Shown here one piece after another: positions 11,503 through 28,163 of a stretch of DNA of 64,000 bases (position 1 is its first letter; each line of letters starts with the position of its first letter). Position numbers and translations under genes: made by a program. The stretch is taken from assembly GCF_907164915.1 (NCBI RefSeq), contig NC_061868.1:44763689-44827688 (forward strand). The letters run 5' to 3'. The DNA is from Impatiens glandulifera. Taxonomy: Eukaryota; Streptophyta; Magnoliopsida; Ericales; Balsaminaceae. A model generated the notes under the pieces. It made no database searches, was not told the origin of the DNA, and saw nothing but the letters and a program-made list of their open reading frames with translations.

Positions 11503-14500
11503 GATTGATGATAGATACTGTTACTCTCTCTCTCACTAGATTTCTGTAAGGATGGAAAATTCGTGGTGCTGCAATGGGGGTTTTTGAAGATGGAGTTGAA
11601 GGGATGCTTACGTCACACTCTTTCATGATTGTTTTTGAAGATAGTTTCTTGATATTATTTAAGAAAGAATTTAAATAAATAGTTTAGGTAAATGTCACGA
11701 AAATGTTAAATCAATAACTCAGACAAGGGTCTACTGTATATAGTTGAAGTTTTTTTTTCGTATTAATGAGATTACTAGATAATGACCTAGTTTTTAGAAA
11801 TGGTTGAAATTTGGATTTATGAAGATGATATGATATGCATACTTTGTGTAATATTCCAATTATTTTTTTTGATAAATTATCTGGTTGAAGAGAAATTGAC
11901 GAATTTTTAATAATCATATTTGTCTAATGTTATCAATTATAATACTATTATTATGATATTTTCTCGGATTCGTTTCTGAAAGTCTGTAGAGTCGGTTGGG
12001 ATAAATCGTTATTCTCGATAAATTACGAGTTCGATAACTTATTGAGTACCATTTTTTTATGTCATTCTTTTTTGTTGTGTGTTTAAACGATTTTGATCAT
12101 TTTTAATACATATAAACCATTTGAATTTTTTTATTTTAAACATTTTTAGGTAGTTAAAGTGAAAAAAGTGAATGTTAAGAATCAAAAGATTTTGGCTCGG
12201 CTCTGTTTCTAAATTTTATTTTTGTGTTTCATAAATCTGGAAACATACAAATCTTAATTTAATCATTGGAAACAAGTATCTCGTGATATATTTTAAATGA
12301 TAATATATAATATATATATATATAGTTTCAAACTTATCTTTGACTTAAAAATATTGTTTGTATTATAAAATTAACTAGCATTTTTTTTAAAAAATAAAAA
12401 TAAAATTTGATTATTATATATGAACTTTTGCTATTAACGCATATGTCCAAACTAGATATATATTAGTAAAATTGTAGCACTAACTAGTGTATGGAATATG
12501 GATTAATATGACTTTTTTTTAAAGTGAAAGTAGCTAATGTTAATGTTAATGGTAGTTAATTTGTGTCTTAGGCGTTTTTTAAATAATACAAATAAAATCA
12601 AACATTATTTCACATTTTCATTCACCTATCATCCATTCTATCACTAAAGTCATAACTAAAATACTTTTCATTTTAAATTATTATATTTTATTTATATATA
12701 TCAATACTATTTAAGTCTTTTTACCAAAAATAATCATTATTTTTTTAAAATTATCAACCATAATTCTTTTTTTTCTCCATTTAAAAAAAAAAAAAAAATC
12801 AATTCCAACAAAGCCTTAAATATTAAGGATACATTTTTATAAAATCTATAAGTTCGCCTTTAAGTATTTTTTTCCATTCTATCACTAAAGTCATAACTAA
12901 AATACTTTTCATTTTAAATTATTATATTTTATTTTATTTATATATATCAATACTATTTAAGTCTTTTTACCAAAAATAATAATTATTTTTTTTAAAATTA
13001 TCCACCATAATTCTTTTTTTCTCCATTTAAAAAAAAAAAAAAAAATCAATTCCAACAAAGCCTTAAATATTAAGGATACATTTTTATAAAATCTATAAGT
13101 TGGCCTTTTAAGTATTTTTTTTTAACATTTTATGTTGGCTCCAATAGTTATAATGAACTGATTAGATTAGTGTAGAGTAGTCGAGGGTAGAAGTCTTATC
13201 CAAAAAACAAAATTCTAAAGAAATAATAATTTTAAACACTTTAAATTATATTGATTAATAATTTTAATAAAAGATTAAGGGAGCTTGATTCAAACAGTAA
13301 TAATAATATGATTATAGAATAATGAGAGTGTAGTGTTAAATTAAAATGAATTTATTATAAAGAAATTATTACTATAATTTTTTAAGAAAATTAGGATTAA
13401 TATTTCAATTATATTTTTTTGTTTGATTAAAAATATAAAATATTTTTATTGTTTATATCATAATTTTTTAAAATATACAAAATATTCAAATATATAATTT
13501 AATAAAATAATTAATAAAGATATGGCGTGTTTGATTCAGTGTTTAATCTGGACATTTAATTGCGTAATAAACTGATGAAAAAAATTATAATCAAACATTT
13601 TTAGGGTTTAAATTTAATTTTTTTTTCTATTTCTCTACACTGAAAAATAAACTGGAATGAATAAATTGAATTCTGTCGAGGAGAATAAATTAAAGTAAAA
13701 AAAGCTGAATAAACTAAAATAAATAAGTTAAGTATAAGCTGAATTAAATTTATTACTTATATTTTAAATAATAATAATTACTTGATATTATTTAAATAAT
13801 TAATTTTTTTTAATAAATAAATTAAAATTATTATTATTATTATAATTATAAAAGTATGGATAATATAATTATTTAATATATATATATATATGTATGTATA
13901 TATATATATTTTATTTGTTTAAAAAAAAATATATTCATTGGATGGTGTATTATGAGGTGATCAGACACCTAAGACTAGTAGGTTCACTTGAATTTCTCAA
14001 CATTTGGTAGTTGGTAATCAAATCAATATATGAAATTAACATCATGAACGAAACACTTCAAATTATTTAGTTTATCTTTTAAAAGAATTAAATTATCCTG
14101 ACTCTAATCAAGTAATTAAGCATTAACTTCTCTCCCTCTCTTTGAATGGTCCACGCAAGCAAGAGTAAAGGGTTTCCGCACATTTATTTTCACATTTAAT
14201 ATTTAGATATTTTCTTGATTTAGTAATTAATACAAAACAAACATAACTCATTAAGTGAATTTAAGATTTATTACTGTAATGTAAATGTTCATGCTAACAT
14301 AGCCCAATGAATAAATGTCTGTCACAAATAAAACCTAGAATATAAATACGTAATAATAAAATAAAAATAAAAAATGAAAGTGTAATTTTTTTGTGTGATG
14401 ATTCTTTATATTTTAGAAACTAGCTAGATTAATTACTTTATAAAGCATATAATTAATTTCACTTGTGGAGCTAGATATTCCTAATCTTGGGTCTCATATG

Positions 14501-16258
14501 CAAGACCTTTTGGCATCACTATTATGTAGTAAATTAATTATTTAAATATTTGTACGTATATGATCAAGTGAAGGCTGAGATTCCTAGATCTTTAATTATC
14601 CTAAGAATAGTATTTTCACTGATTCTCCATTTTGGGCACTTTATTTGACATGGCATGAATCCAAACATATATATGCACCAGCTTGATATCTATCTGACTC
14701 TCATTTAGCCACTTATGTAATAGTACATTATATTAGGGACATTAGTGAGTTGAAACCCATAAAAAAAAAATTTAAGATAAATATGTGAAATTATCTTTTA
14801 ATTTAAAAAATATTTAATTTAATACATTTATTTATTTAATTTTTAGAAAAGACAAAACTTACCTTTCTTATTCTCGTTTTATCCATAATTTTTCGTTGTT
14901 ATTTTAAGTCTACCTAATTTTTTTAAGCTACCCAACTCAATTTCTAGATTCGTGCGTATGTATAAAGATCCAAAATTTCAAAATTTACAAATGCAACATA
15001 TTTGTTAATAGTAGCTTAACCTGTAGTTACGGTTCCTAGGGCATGCTATACTATCATTAAATCCAAATACTGATTATTTATAAGAATTGAAGGATTATTT
15101 TTAATGGTGTTCACATTACAGTTTTTAATTGTGAAATATTATACCAAACATAATTAAGGTTTCAGATCTTTTAAATAATTCCAACCTAATTAAATACCAT
15201 TTTAATCTCTATATAATTATTTATACCATTTAATACATTAACCAAAATATAAAATTTATTTATTATTATTTTTTATAAAAAAAAATCGTTTTATTCAAAG
15301 AAAGTTGTTTTAAAAAACGACAAAATTGAGAAAGGAAAAAAACAAAGCACCAACACACAAAAAGGCAAAAGGAAAAACAGGTCAATAAAGAGAAATAAAT
15401 TACACAAAATATTAACTCTCCACCTCATGTCCACACTTATATAGTCTGAAAATTATCAAAAAAATAACGCTGAACAAGTCAATTTTTCACTCTAAATATC
15501 CACCAAGGTGATGACTGATGGTCAAATAAATGTAAAAAATTCACTTTTTTTTTGGGTTGAATATTCATTGATTTCTCCCTATTTAAGTAATTAATCCACC
15601 ACAGAATTATTTTATCATTATATATTAAAATATTTTTAAGTTTTTTTTAAACAAAAAGACTACATTAACTTTTTTTTAATAATCAATAGATTATTTAAAA
15701 CCCATATTAAAAAACTCAAAAATAAAGAACAGTTTGTATATAATTATATTTATTTATTTTGGTGGCATATGAAAAGCTAAGGTTATTTAATAAGAGACTC
15801 CTGTGCCATATTTTTAAATTTACCAGGTCTATTTTTTTCACAAAACTAATCTACCTGGGCTAAGAGGATTTCATAAGGGTGCGATTCTCGGTTTAGCCCT
15901 ATAAATTATAAGCACATAGTGAAATAATAAATTTCATTTATTCAAACTATGGCAGCATGTAAGTGTTAGAGACTTAGAGAGTATGTAAATATAAAGAAAT
16001 CCCACTTTTATTTTATTTGAATTATTTCAAAAACTTAAAGAGAACAAGTCCTAAAAAAATAAAGATCTCAATCTTTAGAATCTCAATATTTGATTCTAAC
16101 TAATGTGACGTTTGAAATAGAAGTAAAAGTCTAACTAATTTAAAAAAAAAAAAAATGGAATTTTTAGTAGAAGTTTTTTTTTTAAATAACAATTTAAGAA
16201 ATCCTAGAGTAGACGACCTATAGGTGGGGGAGGGGCCCTCGCTCCCATTTTTCAGCCC

Positions 16259-16262
<4 letters not shown>
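11503..16262. other. AT-rich spacer of unit 1, first part
   Basis: No gene is supported. About 11,950-12,150 resembles 32,100-32,260 and the 3' tails of the LINE remnants. The parts at 12.2-13.2 kb and 13.2-14.7 kb correspond to 32.4-32.8 kb and 45.7-53.0 kb in unit 2, where they are split by the transposons listed below. Confidence 0.6.
12632..13113. repeat. Direct tandem duplication, period about 241 bp
   Basis: Two copies begin TCCATTCTATCACTAAAGTC at 12,632 and at 12,873. Both run through a poly-A tract, AATTCCAACAAAGCC, and ATCTATAAGTT. They differ by a few substitutions and short length changes. I found no second copy at the matching place in unit 2, so the duplication is local to unit 1. 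Confidence 0.8.

Positions 16263-16339
<77 letters not shown>
16263..16339. repeat. TA microsatellite
   Basis: About 38 TA units following the conserved GGGGGAGGGGCCCTCGCTCC segment. The unit 2 counterpart at about 53,383-53,397 is much shorter and joins directly to sequence found at about 17,175 in unit 1. Confidence 0.95.
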
Positions 16340-20200
<3,861 letters not shown>

Positions 20201-21984
20201 AAATATGTCACAACCCTATGCCCCTAAATAAAATTTAACAAATACATTTATTTATTAAAATAGTTTAAAACTAATTTAAAATTAAGAAATATAAAATAAT
20301 ATTTTATCCTTATATTTATATAAATTATTATTTTAATCTTTATTTTATAAGTAATTTGTATTATTAATTATATTGAAATTAATAAAATATATATATATAT
20401 ATAATTATAATATAAATGTAGTTTTAAAATAAATAATAATATTATATGATTTTTATTATTTTATATATAATTCTTTATATTTTAACTTATATAAATATAT
20501 CTTATTTATATATCAATTAAAATTTATGTATTATTATAAATATTGTATCTTAGAAAATATTGTTTGTATAAAATAAAATATTAATAATAATTACTTTAAT
20601 AAAATTATATTTGAAATTAGAATATTATAATTATGAATTAGTTTTTTTTAATTAATTTTTATAAATGAAAGTGTTAATTTATTATAAATATTTATATATT
20701 AAAAAATATTGTTTATATAAAATATAAAAAATTAAATTATAAAGAAAATGTGAGAGGCGATCACCTGATTATTTCAGCTATAAAACCAGAAAGACACAGC
20801 TTATTTTGATAAATATATATATATATATAGTTGCATTCATCTTAAGTAGAATGATGGTGTCTACAAGGTTAATTAATATTATATCTAATGATTATTTTAA
20901 TCCCGATCTCTCTCTATCTTAGTTATAATGTTAATAAATGAAATCTTATCTATCCTTAATTGGCCCAAAAAATCAACAGAAGTAGACAGATGGGTAAAAG
21001 TTTTGCATCTTATAACTATAAATTACCTTAAAAAACTATTAATTATTGACGTTATTGTATAATACTATATATTGTAATTAATTTCATAAATAATAATTAA
21101 AAAGCAAGTAAAGTGTCTCTTTTTTATTAAATTAATTACCATAAAACTATTCTAAATTTAATATTCAATATCAGTTTTAACTATAGTAAAGAATAAGTCT
21201 CAATTTAATATTCAATTAAAACTTTTTTTGTAGTGAGATTTGAAATTGACATATAACCTTCTTGTAAATTTAAGTCCAATCATTTGACATATATATCATA
21301 AATGATAATTGGAAAATATTATAAGTTTCTAGCCTTTTATCTTTTAGATTATACTTTTTTTAGTGTAGGTATCGATTATACTCACAAAACGAATAATAAT
21401 AATAATAACTGTGAACAACGTTATTGCTTCATAAAAATAAAATAAAGGACAGGTGGTTTCTAACTATCAAAAGCATGAAGCCCAATGGGCCATAGGAAAT
21501 AGATTTATTTTAGATCTCAAATCAACTTGCAATTACACATTATTATATATCACAGCATTTTTTAATTTTTATTTTTACAAGTAACAAAAGTTATATATAA
21601 GAGTACAAATATTAAGAGTATAATTCGCTCTTAAAATATTTTAAATTGAAATAGAGTTCGTGACAATGTCAGGCTATTTTCTATGTTAAAAAATAAAATA
21701 AAAATCACAATTCATTTAAAATTATTAAAATAAAGTGAAAAAACTAAACAAACATCTTTTTTAAATCAAAGTTTAGTATCACCTTATTGAACTCAAACTT
21801 TTTGAAAACCAAAACAAATAATTTTGACATATTAAATAATACTCTTTTTATTTGAGTTCAAATAATTGATTTGTAGATAACTACCTAAAAGAAATCTGAT
21901 TTGTGAAGAATGAACTAATGGTTTTCACTAGTAAAAAAAGACCCTTATGTAACGAAGGTCAGTAACAAATTTGTTAGTCCTATA
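20201..21984. other. AT-rich spacer
   Basis: Extremely AT-rich up to about 20,830, with no gene. From about 21,000 the sequence matches unit 2 from about 54,620. A CACTAGTAAAAAAAG string at about 21,928 is reminiscent of a CACTA-type terminus but has no partner that I could find. Confidence 0.5.
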
Positions 21985-22815
21985 AAATATAGGAGGTTGA
22001 ACACCATGAAAAGCTCTTCTCATGCTAGAGTTTTGATCATGATGGGTGTAAGGATGATGGGCGTAAGGAGGTTAAACCGACCATACATGATGTTATGCGG
22101 TGTGATGACATAAATTGTTTTCATGTGGAGCATTTTTATAGCTTGTATGCTGAGTTGTCTCTGTACGATTACTGTTTGGAGAAGGGGTGGAAATCCAAGA
22201 TTTCTTCTAAAATCTCGTTTTTGGCTGGAGTGTTATTTATAGTGGATTTTCACTGATTATATATATGAAAAAAATATTGTATTATGATTAGTTGTTGTCA
22301 GATGTGCCTTATGGAAGTTGAATCAACATCTCACATTCTTCTGCATTATCATGGGGTGACGAGTATTTGAAGTCTTACTTGGAGCATGAATACAATTCAA
22401 TGGTTGATGCCAGAGTCTCTCGGTGGTTGTTGGGAAGTCTGGATCGATGCAACAAATATATGACGGGACGTCTAAATCGTTGGGTTACTATCCCTATTAT
22501 CTTTTGGTGAACTATTTGGCTTGAATTTTTTTCGTATTTTCAGTGATTGTATTTGACCGATGCATATAATTTATAACGCAATTATTATAACGTTATTTAA
22601 ATTTTGTTCTGAAAAGCTCGTGGAGTCGGTTTTAGGGAGCTCATCTCCCTTCTTGAAATCTTAGGTGCATGCTAATTTTTTGTTGTATCTTTGTCTACGC
22701 TCTTATTTTTCTCTTATTGTCTTTCAATTTTTATTTTTTTTATGTCATAATTTGTATCACTGTATTTAAACTATTCCCGTTTTTTTATATATCATGAACA
22801 ATTTAAAAAAAAAAG
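21985..22815 (+). mobile_element. LINE 3' remnant with zf-RVT finger (unit 1)
   Basis: Broken + strand frames read KSKISSKISFLAGVLF and then CQMCLMEVESTSHILLHY at 22,296-22,349. That is the C-x2-C...H...H-like zinc finger found after the reverse transcriptase in plant L1-type LINEs. A long untranslated tail follows and ends in a short poly-A (about 22,804-22,815). The reverse transcriptase core itself is missing, so this is a 5'-truncated copy. A sister copy is at 55,570-56,321, so insertion preceded the segmental duplication. Confidence 0.7.
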
Positions 22816-23630
22816 ATAACAAAGAAAATTGAAATGCAGAAAAGTTTGATAGATTAATGAAGATGTAACAAAAGAATATAAATTAAAGAGTAATTAATTA
22901 TTTTGTGTAGATTGTTTTTTTGTTATTATTATAAATTTTTTATCGAAGAAATTTCATTTCATTGCAAAGAAAGTCGTAAAAGAAAGCGATAAAATTTAAA
23001 AAATAAACAAAAGACAGAACAAAAAGAGAAAAGCGTCAACACGACAACATGGTAGAAACCTTATAAAAAAAACATGACGATAAAATGTTTTGATAAGTAA
23101 TTGAAAAATCTATAAGAAGAATAACAACAAATATATTATTCATTGAACAATAGTCTACATGATTTACTTTTTATTCAACTTTTACACAATCAAGTGATTA
23201 AGAAATGTGAGTTGGAAGTGATTAACAATTATAGTAATGTAATGGTACACAATATATTCTAACACAAAAATAAACTTAGATTAGTTTGGTACACAATCTT
23301 CACAAAAAATATAGTTATGGTAACACAACTAAGACAATATATTGGCAATATTTTGTTTCTTTGTGAATTGTGTCTAATGTTTAATTATGAGTTGTTGTCT
23401 TATAAGTAAAAGGTTAAAATATCTTATTATGTTTGAAACTGGATATAGTAAACATTATAAATATTGAATTTATGTTATATAGTTATTTTATATTAATTTG
23501 TTTGACTTATATTAAGAGATTTTTTTTTTGTTTCTATAATTATCTTTTAATGTTTGTTTGACCTACATTAAAAGATACATATAACTTCCCCTGTAATTTT
23601 TAACACATTAGGATAAATAACTTCAACTGT
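22816..23630. other. 3' flank of TED7-like gene 1a
   Basis: AT-rich and conserved with 56,322-57,174 in unit 2. No gene of its own. Confidence 0.6.
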
Positions 23631-24177
23631 TTATTTCCTTGGTTCATAAGGAGCCGAATCTCCTTCTTCACCGAAAGCTTGAAAAGGCGGTGGTGACACA
23701 ACCACCGGCACCAATACTGGCACCAATAGTACCGACTTCTTCATCTTCTTGACCAAGAAGCAAACGCAGGCGGTGATGAGCGCCAATAATAAAAGTCCTC
23801 CAATAGATATGCACGCCGCGATGATTGATGTGTGGTGGCCGCCACCTATATTGTCTCGATCATGTGTTGGTGGTGGTTCGAAAGAGATGGGACTCGATGG
23901 AGAAAAGTTGAACCAATGGGAGGGAAGCAATAGGTGTAGGGTATGGAGGTGGCCAAATGGGTGGTGGTCCAGCCGGAGTTGTCACATATGTTGGTGGTGG
24001 TGGTGGTGATGGACCAACTAGAGGTTGGTTTGGTGGAGGCAGGGGCGGGAGATATACAATTTCACACCCAACTAATGGTGGTGGAGGCGGCGGTGGTGGT
24101 TCATCGCATGAACTTGGAGGAGGCGTCCGAGTGTCATTAGGGTAAGCTAGAAGTACATTTTTCCTTAGGAAAGACAT
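23631..24177 (-). pseudogene. TED7-like proline-rich membrane protein, frameshifted copy 1a
   Basis: This is the sister of the intact gene at 57,175-57,726. The start MSFLRKNVLLAYPN and the proline-rich half are intact, but an 8-bp loss near 23,893-23,900 (ACTCGGTG-type segment present in the intact copy) shifts the frame. Translation would end after 105 codons in an unrelated tail. The second half (GGGHHTSIIAACISIGGLLL membrane segment, KKMKK, acidic tail ending SAPYEPRK) remains open in another frame. The 5' flank, including a TATAAATA at 24,266-24,273, is kept, so a transcript may still be made. Either a recent pseudogene or, less likely, a truncated product lacking the membrane anchor. 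Confidence 0.85.
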
Positions 24178-24265
24178 TTTTTCTTCTCCTTAGATTGAAA
24201 AAAATAGTGTATTAAAAGATCTAATATTGAAGTAGAGTGTGGAAGAGTTGGAAACATGGGTAACC

Positions 24266-24273
24266 TATTTATA
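24266..24273 (-). promoter_or_regulatory. TATA box of TED7-like copy 1a
   Basis: TATAAATA on the - strand about 90 bases upstream of the ATG, conserved at 57,816-57,823 upstream of the intact copy. Confidence 0.6.
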
Positions 24274-26424
24274 GTGGGCAAATGCAAGACTTATAATCAA
24301 AATTATGTTAGAAGAGTTACATTAAATGCATGTTAGTATTCCCCTAAACTTGTTCATAACAATATTGTAGGGACAAGTTCCTTTCAAAACATTTTTTTTA
24401 ACATTGTAGGACATGTTATGTTGGTTGGCAATCTATTTTATCTCCTATGGGATCTTTATTCTTCAACTTGTTCTGAATACTCGAATTGATTCATCACTCT
24501 GATCCTCTTTTGTGTCTATGCGTTTAGACCATTATAATAGACTTAACCTCGAGGGAGAGTGCCTTCAAAATTAGAACCGGTGCTTAATAATAACACATCC
24601 ATACATCATATTCATATACTCAATAAAAGGAAAGAAAAAACACAAAAAAGACTAGCCTACCAAACTAATTAAAATATTTTTAATCATAGCTATTAAAATT
24701 AATTATGTTCAAACCATTCCATATTAGGCTACCAACCTACAAACAGATTAGGCTACTACCAAACAGATTAGGCTATTGACTCAACGAAAAACAAATTTAA
24801 TAAATGTTTATCCAGCATTGGAAGTTTTGAGCAACAATTAAAGATGGGACCAATCGATTTTTTACATTTAACGATGGCAAATATAACACTTACTATGATT
24901 TTTTATATTATTATTTCGAACATATTTCGACATAATTCAATGTAAGAAATGAAGACATGTCTTTAGACAATTTCATCTCATTAATAATTTGTATTGAAAT
25001 ATATAATAATTAAACTTTTAAATGAAAATTTTAATTATCACATTAGTGTAAAAAAGAATAACAGCATGGAAACATATATATATAATTTATTTTTACAATA
25101 ATTGAGACTATTGGAGTGTCAAGGTTGAAACTTAATTAGATCATTCCCTACAAGTACAAAATCATATTATTGAATGGGAGAATTGATTATAATTGAAATA
25201 ATAATACCTACAAGCTACAAAAAGATCATTAGTTCAAATAAGAAGTATATATATAGTAGCTATCAAGTGCTATGCGTCATTCCTATTCTACTAATTCTAT
25301 TACATTTTTCATATATATTTTTTTTAAATCAATACCTAAGTTCAATAAATCGATCTATTCCTATCATCTATTATTGACACTTCCACATGAACCAACTTAC
25401 TAAATATCATTAAGCCAAATTTCCAAAAATATAAGATTAATGTTAGAATAATTCAAAGAGGTATTTGAAATCAATCGGAGTGGGTGCAGAGTTAAAGTGA
25501 GATGGCCGGAGGAGAATTAGACAGAGCCTCCCTCCGAGTGAGAGAGATATAGACCAGCTACCGACCTTTAGCCAGGTTCTATTGACCTTTATATAATCGG
25601 TCATTGAGAATCGGAAGCTAGGTTCTTTTAACATAGATTAGTTTCAAGGAATTATGTGTGTTCATCGAGTTAGGGTTATTTTAAGGGAAGAATCGAAAAC
25701 CAGGTTCAGAAATAGGCATCAACCAAAGTAAGAACGCACAATTGGTGACAATTTTCAAATTTGTCATTAATACTCCTACTTTTATTGGTGAATATCAACA
25801 TCATTTTCCCTTTTGAAATTAAATTATACAAGGAGATGAGGAATTAACCTTTTATAAAGTGAAAATAGTAGGAAAATGATCCAAAAAGACGTTCGGATAC
25901 ATTGGCTGCTTTGTAGGAATAGTCGATAAAGCACCGCACCTACAACAAATAAGACTATTACCAACAGTAAAATATATTTTAGCGTCATAATAACGCGTCA
26001 CTAAAACATTTAACGACGCAAATATAGCATCGCAATAAACATGGTCGGAAAAAAATACTTAGCAACGCATGTTTTTCCGTTGTTAAAGAGAATTAAGCGA
26101 GAGTGAAAGTATTTTATTTAATTTTAATTCATAACGAAATTAGTTTATACTTAATATAAATATCATTTTAGCGACACTTTGAAAAAATAAATTTTAGCCC
26201 ATCTAATTTTATTATATATATTTTTTTAATTTCATGTTCCCTTTTCCTTTCAATATTCTGAAAAATGATATTTTACCTTCTTTATTAAATTTATCTACAT
26301 TAAATATGTGTCGACATTTATGTGCCAATCATTGTTTTGATTTCTTTAGGATCATTTTGATTTTTATTTTATTTTATGAAAAAGTAAAATAAATTCATAT
26401 TTTTTTAAAGAGCATAATATTATA

Positions 26425-26481
<57 letters not shown>

Positions 26482-27460
26482 TTAAACATTTAATTAGACT
26501 TAAAACTTCTCGTTTGACGTGCTCGAACCTAGGAATTTAAAGTTTGAAATTTAAACTATCAATATAAATTATGACATAAGTTAAAAGAGAGCATGAAAAC
26601 TAATAAACACTAAAAATGGGAAACGATATTCTACCGACCAATCAGAAAACAAGTGAATCAAGATCAAGTAGACCATGTCCATGATACCCTTTATTGCAGC
26701 ATCTCGATCATTTGGTTTAACATCTTCTTCATATCATATTTCACACCTTGTGAATTTTGTTAGCTTTTCATTCGGTCTAAACATGCATTTTACTTTTTCG
26801 AGTTTTCTTAAAGATCTTATCAAGAATTTCACTTGTTAAACTATGTATTTGGGATCAACGTACACTTTTGTTCCACATCATGACTACTAACAAACTTAGT
26901 GTGCATACGTTAAGTTTATATCTGGACCGCGTTAACGATTCTCAAGTGTGAGTAGAGCTTCGGCTGCCATATAAAAGACTTTATTCTAGTGGGAATTTTT
27001 AGATTGCTTGGCAATATTGTCTTCAAATTATGACTTGTATTTCATTCACATATTTATATCATATTCAATATTGTCACATTCGAGTTTACTATACTTTAGT
27101 GAAATTCACATTTTTAAGGAAAAAACTGGAAGAAGAAATCAAATATATTATTCCACGATAATTTTTACTTTTATTCCATTTTTGCAGGGATGCAAAATAG
27201 ATATCATGTACAGTAAAGAATATTATGACAATTTACAAATTACTTTATTATACTTTATTTTCTTTTCACCTATTTATACAATATTGTCACTTATGTTTAC
27301 GTACTATATTTTTTTTTAATGAAATTCACAATTTTAAGGAGAAAAATGGAAAAAGAAAATCAAATATATTATTGCACAATAAAGAATATTATGACAACTT
27401 ACCCTATATTTTTAACACATGAGTTAAATAAAGAATCACACATAGCATCTTCAACTTTTT
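24274..27460. other. Spacer between the TED7-like copies of unit 1
   Basis: Up to about 25,640 it matches 57,830-59,200. The stretch from about 25,640 to 27,000 has no clear match in unit 2 and includes the GCGTCACTAAA-type sequence and a TA microsatellite (26,431-26,480). From about 27,000 it again matches unit 2 (59,680-59,930). A segment is locally duplicated at about 27,107-27,240 and 27,322-27,400. No gene supported. Confidence 0.55.
25925..26110. mobile_element. Possible DNA-transposon subterminal repeats
   Basis: Repeated short motifs such as TAGCGTC, ACGCGTCACTAAA, AACGACGCAAATATAGC and GCAACGCATG in both orientations resemble the subterminal repeat regions of plant CACTA or Mutator-type elements. 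No termini or target-site duplication were found. Low-confidence inference. Confidence 0.3.
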
Positions 27461-27853
27461 CTACTTATTAATTCCTTCTTTCAATTTTGCTGATATCCGG
27501 GGAGCATAAGGAGCTGAACCTCCTCCTTCACCGCCAGCCTCATAAATCTCTCCTTCTGGCGAAGAATATGTCTCATTTACATATGATAGTGGTGGCGGTA
27601 TTTCACACTCATCCTCACAAAGAGGTGGCACAACCACAGGCACCAATACTAGCTTATTCTTTCTCTGGGCCAAGCGGCAAAGGCAGGCAGCGAGAGTGCC
27701 AAAAACAAAAGCCCTCCAAGAGATACACAAACCGCGATGATTAATGTGTGGTGGCCACCTCCTGTGGTGTGTGGATCATGTAATGGTGCTGGTGCGAAGG
27801 AGATAGGACTCAATGGAGGTTGAACCGGTGGGAGGGGAGCAATAGGTGTACGG
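27461..27853 (-). pseudogene. TED7-like gene 2a, 5'-truncated and frameshifted
   Basis: Homologous to 59,935-60,325. The remaining part encodes the end of the proline-rich region, GGGHHTLIIAVCVSLGGLLF, a basic stretch, LVPVVVPPLCEDECE and an acidic tail. A 2-base loss near 27,690 compared with unit 2 breaks the membrane segment, and an extra G near 27,498 alters the C-terminus. The coding sequence stops abruptly at 27,853, where unit 2 begins with TAGGATCTCAATC, so the duplication junction removed the start codon. It is a dead copy that never had its own 5' end. Confidence 0.88.
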
Positions 27854-28163
27854 TAGGATCTCAATCTCAATCGATCTTGATTTATTTTCTGATTTTTATT
27901 AACTAGTTTTTGACATAATTTCAGTATATATAGATTAATATAAAATGATTTTATTCTTTTAGAATTATATGTAAAAAATTATTTAAAATTGTTGATACAA
28001 CATATTAAAGAAGATCATGCATGTAAAGATGGTATTATGATGTAAAGTAATATTGTAAACTAAGTACAAAAATTAAAATACAACAGTTCTGTATGATGAA
28101 GGATTAATTCGTCATAATATATATATGATGATGATTTTTTTGTAAGCTATTAAGGAACATAAA

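Noticed and set aside
21928..21942. CACTAGTAAAAAAAG as the end of a CACTA transposon
   Set aside because: No matching inverted terminus or 3-bp target duplication was found, and the string is short enough to occur by chance.
25443..25634. Short - strand frame MLKEPSFRFSMTDYIKV..., related to one at 59,098-59,206
   Set aside because: Both copies stay open across a 69-bp net length difference, which was tempting, but the frame is short, has no recognisable domain and the second copy ends differently. Ordinary duplicated spacer is simpler.
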